A stretch of DNA of 64,000 nucleotides from Gymnorhina tibicen. Taxonomy: Eukaryota > Chordata > Aves > Passeriformes > Artamidae. Position 1 is the stretch's first letter, and the number at the start of each line of letters is the position of its first letter. Of this stretch, positions 61,401 to 64,000 are shown piece by piece. A program made the position numbers and the translations under genes. Under the pieces are notes generated by a model. The model saw only the letters and a list, made by a program, of their open reading frames with translations, was not told the origin of the DNA and ran no database searches. The stretch lies in assembly GCA_013399875.1 (NCBI GenBank), contig VXAZ01006313.1, positions 107,779-171,778 on the forward strand. The letters are read 5' to 3'.

Positions 61401-64000
61401 CTTTGGAGCACCAGAAATGCCCAAGAAGCTTTGTTCTTGTTCCAGGGACTTCCTGTGCACCCTGTCCCCTTGCATCATGAGACTCCTCAGTCCCCACAGC
61501 CCTGTCTCCCAAGAGCCCACTGCCTACCACCCACTGGTGTCTCCGGACCATAATTCCAAGAAAACAGCTTAACAGCCCTGAGAAATCCCTGAAAACCCAA
61601 GTTCAGCTTTCACTTGCAATGAGCACAGGAGTAATTCTAAAAAACCTCAAACAAACCAAAACAAACAACAAAAAAAACACACTCAGAAAGTCTGAAGACT
61701 CTGATTAGGTGGGTGTTTCCTCTACCAACAGCTCATACCAGCAAACTGTCAGAACAGGAAAACAGCCAACTCTCCTCAAGGAGTTCTGTCCCTTTTCCCT
61801 CCACCCTAAAATGTAGCCTTAGATAAAACGTGTCAAACTTGTCAAAATGCTAAGGACAGCATTTTCAAAAACACAGATGAATTCAGGATTTTTTTTTTCC
61901 TCTCCTCTCTTCCCCTCCCTCACTTTGATACAAGGAGAAACCACAATATAAAGTCATATTATTATTAATAATAATAATGATAGAATAAAAACTTGTTTTC
62001 ATAAATCTTTCCCCATAACTTTTCATGCACACGCCCTAGTGCTTCATTCCTCTGGTTGATTCAGTACTTAGACCAGGATTATTATGAGACCAACATATAT
62101 CCCACAAGCTTTTCCCTAATCCATCTGACCCATAGGACAGTCCTCACCCTGTAAGCCCTGACACATCATCTGCATGCACTGTTCTCCCACTGACAGCATG
62201 ATCACTCAGAGAAGGGGGAGAGAAGAGGCTTGTTCTCCCTTAACATAACACAGCAGCAGGAAAGGGGCTCAAGTCAGGAGAAGCACAAGTGGGAGAACAA
62301 TCCCTGTTTCTTTGTGGCAACAAGCCAGAGGCCACTAGGGAGAGAGAAAGGCCTTGCTTCCAAAGCAGGAGAAAGAATCATAAAAGGGTTGGAAGCTCAT
62401 CTCATTCCACTCCCCTGCCATGGGCAGGCACACCTCCCACTATGGTCTAGTTGGTTGCTCCAAGCCCCATCCAACCTGGCCTTGGACACTTCCAGGGATC
62501 CAGTGCAGCCACAGCTTCTCTGGGCAACCTGTGCCAGGGCCTCAGCACCCTCACATTCCTTCCCAATATCCCATCTATCCCTGCCCTCTGGCAGTGGGAA
62601 GCCATTCCCCCTTGTCCTGTCCCTCCAGGCCTTTGTCCCCAGTCCCTCTCCAGCTCTCCTGGAGCCCCTTTAGGCACTGGAAATGGCTCTGAGATCTCCC
62701 TGGAGCCTTCTCTTCTCCAGGTGAACACCCCCAGGTCTCCCAGCCTGGCTCAGAGCAGAGGGGCTCCAGCCCTCAGAACATCTCTGTGGCCCCTCTGGCC
62801 TTGTGCTGATGCCTAAAAAGGCCAACCTGGAAACAGAGACTAGACAGGGTAAGGGAATAAAGATGATATTTATTTAAAAGGCCTTCAAGGGTACACCCTG
62901 GGGAGCCTGAGGCTAATTCCAGAATGGACCCCAAGATGGACAACGAGTCACGAATTCTTCCCACTGTTATCGGTTTGGTCCATTTGCATATCAGCATGAA
63001 TTCGCCAACTAAACTTTAGCTAATAAGGTAACTGCCCCCGCACCTTGCCCCCCTTCTCAAGATGCTGGTTTACACATTTTGGCCTAGGACAGTCTGAGTG
63101 TCCTTGAAGAGCAAGCCCGGAGAGGCTTTGTTATATCTATCTTAGCATGAGAGAACAGCAGCCAACAGGCTGCAAGACAGTTCAAAGTTACACACTAGGA
63201 ATACAGAGAATACAGAATTTGCAAACTATAAAAGCTAAAACCTAAGGCATCAGTGCCAGCAGCTCCTTGTTGGCCTCGTGTTGGGAGCCCCAGAGCCAGA
63301 GGCAGTGCTCCAGGTGGGGTAGGGAAGCGACACGAGAGCATGGGCTGGGCACGCCAAAGTTCACCAAGTAAGGGCACATACAGTGCTACTAAACACGGAC
63401 ATTACCACTGCCTCCAGACAGAGCCAAGCTGCAAAACTGCTCCAAGATCATCTGCTATCCCTGCCTTGGCCTCTGACAAGCACAGCAATGCTGGGACACT
63501 TCATTATGACCAACATTAGCTGCCCTTGAGCAGCGAGGGCAGAGCATAGTAACCAAAACAGCTCGGAGTGGAGCTGCCCTCGCCTATGCCCCTTCCCTCC
63601 CGGCCGCACTCGGAGGCGGCAGCGGGAAAAGGGCACCACACGATGGCCACCCAGACACTCCGAGAAGCTCCTCCCGGAGACTGATCACGCAGGAGGGGCA
63701 CGGCTGCTTCTCCGGCCGGTCCCTAACTTGCCGAGGCGCGGCCGGAGGAGCTGTGCCCGCACAACCGAGCTCAGCCCGGCCCTGAGGGAGATGACGGAAA
63801 GCTTCTGGCGGAGGAGGCGGAGGAACCGCTGCCCGCCCGGCTTTCCAGCCCACCCCGGGACACCCAGCGCACATCGCGGCCCCGGGACGCCGGTGGCAGC
63901 CGCGGCCCCACCCGGCCCCGCTCGCGGACCTACCCGGCCGGTGCTGGTGTCGGCGGCGGCGCGGAGCAGCGCGCAGAGCAGCGGCAGCAGCGGCCCCGCC
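22126..64000 (-). CDS. MMP24: MMP24 (MT5-MMP), membrane-type matrix metalloproteinase, 5' partial, 9 exons
   Basis: MT5-MMP is a furin-activated, membrane-anchored zinc endopeptidase enriched in brain that cleaves matrix, N-cadherin and APP. Minus-strand exons are 64000-63934 (partial), 61135-60987, 54537-54421, 52447-52143, 37424-37263, 26589-26375, 25059-24921, 24002-23736 and 22463-22126. Phases agree at every junction, giving 585 residues. Order of parts: signal-peptide core LLPLLCALL; prodomain; cysteine switch PRCGVPD (54504-54524); furin site RRKKR (54468-54482); catalytic domain with zinc site [11 protein letters not shown] (37366-37398) and Met-turn IMAPFYQ; hinge; four hemopexin blades; stem; a transmembrane helix near [19 protein letters not shown]; and a 20-residue tail ending RPVQEWV, a PDZ ligand. 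The linker [18 protein letters not shown] and the EIF6 neighbour separate it from MMP14, 15 and 16. Oddity: the stem furin motif is degenerate (ERSKDRRLP). The N-terminus lies outside the window. Confidence 0.97.
22464..23735. other. MMP24 intron 8
   Basis: Contains a probable antisense CR1 scrap at about 23296-23400. The remainder looks unique. Confidence 0.75.
23296..23400 (-). mobile_element. Probable diverged CR1 fragment (antisense)
   Basis: TTGGAAGGAGCCTCTGAAGC, CAAGCCCCTACTCAGAGCA and CATCAGACAGGTTG follow the order of the CR1 3' domain in reverse complement, with many differences. Confidence 0.4.
23736..24002 (-). CDS. MMP24: MMP24 exon 8: hemopexin blades 2-3
   Basis: Acceptor CACCTCTAG, then [19 protein letters not shown] through [20 protein letters not shown] to GAFISKEG. 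The donor is GGCT|GTATGT. The codon split over this junction becomes Phe (KEG-F-YTYFYKG), where human has Tyr. Confidence 0.95.
24003..24920. other. MMP24 intron 7
   Basis: I see no repeat with confidence and no RNA gene. Confidence 0.7.
24921..25059 (-). CDS. MMP24: MMP24 exon 7: hemopexin blade 1-2
   Basis: Begins [20 protein letters not shown] after TTTTCTCAG and ends in FVFFKG at CAAAG|GTACAG. The sequence is nearly identical to mammalian MMP24. Confidence 0.97.
25060..26374. other. MMP24 intron 6
   Basis: Holds the sense CR1 at 25887-26048; the rest is featureless. Confidence 0.75.
25887..26048 (+). mobile_element. CR1 LINE 3' end (plus orientation) in MMP24 intron 6
   Basis: GCTGCTCCATCCCTGAAAGTG, then GGCCAGCTTGGATGGGGCT, GTGTCCCTGTCCATGGCAGG and TTTAAGGTCCCTCCCAACC, ending near CTAGGATTCT. 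It is the CR1 3' terminal region, antisense to the host gene. Confidence 0.88.
26375..26589 (-). CDS. MMP24: MMP24 exon 6: hinge and start of hemopexin domain
   Basis: Encodes the proline- and arginine-rich hinge ([20 protein letters not shown], then [20 protein letters not shown]) and opens the hemopexin domain with [20 protein letters not shown], whose cysteine pairs with the one in DWMGC. Acceptor CACTTCTAG, donor TTCAAG|GTACTA. Confidence 0.97.
29916..29948. repeat. Short tandem duplication
   Basis: ACAGAGAATCTGAC occurs twice in tandem, separated by an extra AC. It is a small replication-slippage product with no evident role. Confidence 0.7.
33922..34215 (-). mobile_element. CR1 LINE 3' fragment (antisense)
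   Basis: Starts GAATCATGGAATCACAGAATC, the reversed octamer tail. It continues with GGTTGGAAAAGCCCTCTAAG, GTCCAACCCTTAACCCATCA and GTGAAGAAATTTTCCCTAAT, ending around GGGAGAACCCCGAGTCCC. It is one of the best preserved CR1 copies here. Confidence 0.93.
36240..36470 (-). mobile_element. Possible old CR1 internal fragment
   Basis: CACTGATGCAAACACTGACTA followed by GTGGCAGGCCTGCCACCAAT and TTTACCTTT-like spacing weakly recalls the CR1 region just 3' of the reverse transcriptase, read in antisense. Similarity is low. Confidence 0.3.
37263..37424 (-). CDS. MMP24: MMP24 exon 5: catalytic zinc site
   Basis: Begins [24 protein letters not shown] sequence after CTCCCACAG; the last residue here reads Asn (HSND). 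It contains all three zinc-binding histidines and the catalytic glutamate, the Met-turn [10 protein letters not shown], and [14 protein letters not shown] up to donor ATG|GTGAGC. Confidence 0.98.
39668..40230 (-). mobile_element. Long CR1 LINE 3' fragment (antisense)
   Basis: Begins with a diverged reversed tail, ACAGACTCACAGGATGTTTG, then GGCACCTCTGGAGATTGTC. It proceeds through CTTGCTGTCAACCAGGAGCC and CCAGGTCCTTCTCTGCTTCC to TTTCCTGTCATCTTCAAACTC. These are CR1 landmarks in correct reverse order, with an internal deletion near 39775. Length is about 560 bases. Confidence 0.88.
44108..44151. repeat. 22-bp tandem duplication
   Basis: Two adjacent copies of a 22-mer starting CATCAGGTGTATT and ending ACAAGTAC differ at one position (G versus T at unit base 14). 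Confidence 0.95.
45935..46310 (-). mobile_element. CR1 LINE fragment (antisense)
   Basis: GCTTCAAGCAGGGCTAATCTC, GGTTGCTCAGGACATCATCC, GTGAAGAAGTTTTTACCTTA and TAGGCTGACCAAGCCCAGTT mirror the CR1 3' domain in reverse complement. It is moderately diverged and its octamer tail is not clear. Confidence 0.8.
49058..49077. promoter_or_regulatory. 20-bp perfect palindrome with E-box core
   Basis: AATGTTTCACGTGAAACATT is its own reverse complement, centred on CACGTG, the site of MYC/USF/TFE-type bHLH-ZIP dimers. No function is shown. The call records the sequence symmetry only. Confidence 0.5.
51192..51229. repeat. Near-perfect hairpin (17-bp stem)
   Basis: Arms CAAGC-TGT-CACCTTCAGGCC and GGCCTGAAGGTG-GCTTG pair completely except for a TGT bulge, with one A between the 12-bp inner arms. 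It could form a cruciform or an RNA hairpin in the MMP24 primary transcript. Confidence 0.9.
52143..52447 (-). CDS. MMP24: MMP24 exon 4: N-terminal catalytic domain
   Basis: Begins [20 protein letters not shown] after CCCACAG and ends NSNHDG at GATG|GTAAGA. It contains the structural zinc and calcium region [20 protein letters not shown] and [15 protein letters not shown], as expected for an MMP catalytic domain. Confidence 0.97.
52448..54420. other. MMP24 intron 3
   Basis: Unique-looking sequence. A short direct repeat, CAGCTGGCCTAA, occurs twice at about 53933-53960. A G-run cluster at 54399-54414 adjoins the exon 3 donor. Confidence 0.75.
54399..54414 (+). promoter_or_regulatory. Potential G-quadruplex next to the MMP24 exon 3 donor
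   Basis: GGGGAGGGAGGGGGGG lies on the plus (template) strand, ending six bases from the exon. It can supply four G-triplets with one-base loops. The transcript carries the matching C-tract. Confidence 0.5.
54421..54537 (-). CDS. MMP24: MMP24 exon 3: cysteine switch and furin site
   Basis: Encodes [18 protein letters not shown], then [20 protein letters not shown]. The cysteine of PRCGVPD keeps the zymogen latent, and RRKKR is the proprotein-convertase site for activation in the Golgi. The donor reads CTACAG|GTACAG, a duplicated hexamer-like junction. Confidence 0.97.
54538..60986. other. MMP24 intron 2
   Basis: Contains one sense CR1 3' end (55258-55442). Elsewhere I see unique sequence without recognised genes or RNAs. 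Confidence 0.72.
55258..55442 (+). mobile_element. CR1 LINE 3' end (plus orientation)
   Basis: GGCAGAGGTTGCCCAGAGAA, CATCCTCGGAGATATTCAAA, CTGGGCAACCTGCTCTAGAT and GGTTGGAGTAGATGATCTC, then CCAACCTCAATGATTCTCTGA. This is the classical CR1 3' end. Confidence 0.92.
60987..61135 (-). CDS. MMP24: MMP24 exon 2: prodomain
   Basis: Begins [20 protein letters not shown] after TTTTTCAG and continues [20 protein letters not shown] to DQTTIE at ATTGA|GTAAGA. This is the peptidoglycan-binding-like prodomain helix bundle of MMPs. Confidence 0.96.
61957..61976. repeat. AT-triplet palindrome
   Basis: TATTATTATTAATAATAATA is a perfect 20-bp palindrome formed by (ATT)n meeting (AAT)n. It is a simple-sequence curiosity. 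Confidence 0.9.
62373..62806 (-). mobile_element. CR1 LINE, left part (antisense), interrupted by an LTR
   Basis: AGAATCATAAAAGGGTTGGA begins the reversed 3' end. CCAACCTGGCCTTGGACACT, CACCCTCACATTCCTTCCCA, CCTTCTCTTCTCCAGGTGAA and CATCTCTGTGGCCCCTCTGG follow in CR1 order. The copy stops where the LTR begins and resumes at 63253. Confidence 0.92.
62803..63256 (-). mobile_element. Solo LTR nested in a CR1, with 4-bp TSD
   Basis: The 446-bp insert at 62807-63252 starts TGATGCC and ends GGCATCA, an inverted terminal repeat. It is flanked by GTGC at 62803-62806 and 63253-63256. Read on the minus strand it has CCATCTTGGGGTCCATTCTG, then AATAAA (62874-62869) near its 3' end, so the LTR points left, with MMP24. 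TG...CA ends and a 4-bp duplication suggest a class I (gamma/ERV1-like) element. The flanking CR1 is continuous once the insert and one GTGC are removed in thought. Confidence 0.88.
63253..63345 (-). mobile_element. CR1 LINE, right part (antisense), after the nested LTR
   Basis: CAGCAGCTCCTTGTTGGCCT, TTGGGAGCCCCAGAGCCAGA and GCAGTGCTCCAGGTGGGGT continue the CR1 from exactly where the left part stopped. Confidence 0.9.
63580..64000 (-). promoter_or_regulatory. MMP24: Edge of the MMP24 5' CpG island
   Basis: CpG-dense sequence spans the exon 1 / intron 1 boundary and runs off the window. The promoter itself lies to the right of position 64000. Confidence 0.6.
63934..64000 (-). CDS. MMP24: MMP24 exon 1, 3' part (signal peptide)
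   Basis: The last 67 bases of the exon encode [20 protein letters not shown], then GR, before donor CCGG|GTAGGT. The hydrophobic LLPLLCALL core followed by Ala-rich small residues is the end of a signal peptide. The frame joins exon 2 in phase 0. The start codon is outside the window. Confidence 0.85.

Larger units (their letters stand above)
61136..63933. other. MMP24 intron 1
   Basis: Holds an AT palindrome (61957-61976), a CR1 copy split by an LTR (62373-63345) and, from about 63580 to the edge, a CpG-rich tract belonging to the MMP24 5' CpG island. A minus-strand frame at 61279-61551 resembles no family. Confidence 0.75.

Noticed and set aside
61279..61551. 90-codon minus-strand frame in MMP24 intron 1
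   Set aside because: There is no recognisable domain and no splice context joining exon 1 to exon 2. It is probably chance.
1..64000. CRISPR arrays, tRNA or rRNA genes, bacterial operons
   Set aside because: I saw no regularly spaced repeats, no cloverleaf with A/B boxes and no ribosome-binding-site-spaced gene strings. The window is ordinary vertebrate nuclear DNA.

Overview
The window is vertebrate nuclear DNA, and almost certainly avian. It has intron-split genes with GT/AG splice sites and AATAAA signals. CR1 LINE fragments are scattered in both orientations, including 3' ends that finish in the ATTCTATG-type octamer tail, and LTR-retrotransposon relics are present. No sequence search could be run, so the species is not fixed; the CR1 and LTR content fits a neognath bird.

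Layout from left to right. Positions 1-7958 hold no recognisable exon: there are CR1 fragments, one long decayed CR1 reverse-transcriptase fossil, and sequence that is probably FAM83C intron. Positions 7959-8886 are the last coding exon of FAM83C (+), with its 3'UTR and a good poly(A) signal at 9298. About 1.1 kb later comes EIF6 (+), six coding exons from 10408 to 14951, encoding a complete 245-residue eIF6 behind a GC-rich, pyrimidine-rich repeated leader. The interval 15-20 kb holds the probable EIF6 3'UTR, an old CR1 fragment, and two solo LTRs flanked by 6-bp target duplications. From about 20 kb to the right edge lies MMP24 (-): its 3'UTR, then nine coding exons spread over about 42 kb, running from the C-terminal exon at 22126 to a partial signal-peptide exon at 63934-64000. 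The N-terminus lies beyond the window.

The order and orientation FAM83C> EIF6> <MMP24 equals the human chromosome 20q11 arrangement read in reverse, which supports the assignments. The three genes do not form a pathway: FAM83C anchors casein kinase 1, EIF6 is the 60S anti-association factor, and MMP24 is membrane-type-5 matrix metalloproteinase. The MMP24 introns are long and mostly unique sequence with about eight CR1 pieces. One of these, in intron 1, is interrupted by a 446-bp LTR with a 4-bp target duplication.

The best leads are protein differences and structured DNA rather than a new system. The mammalian regulatory phosphosite Ser235 of eIF6 is Asn here. The stem furin site of MMP24 lacks any R-x-x-R. 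A 20-bp perfect palindrome in MMP24 intron 4 contains the exact bacterial parS 16-mer, most likely by chance. I did not find a previously undescribed multi-gene system.
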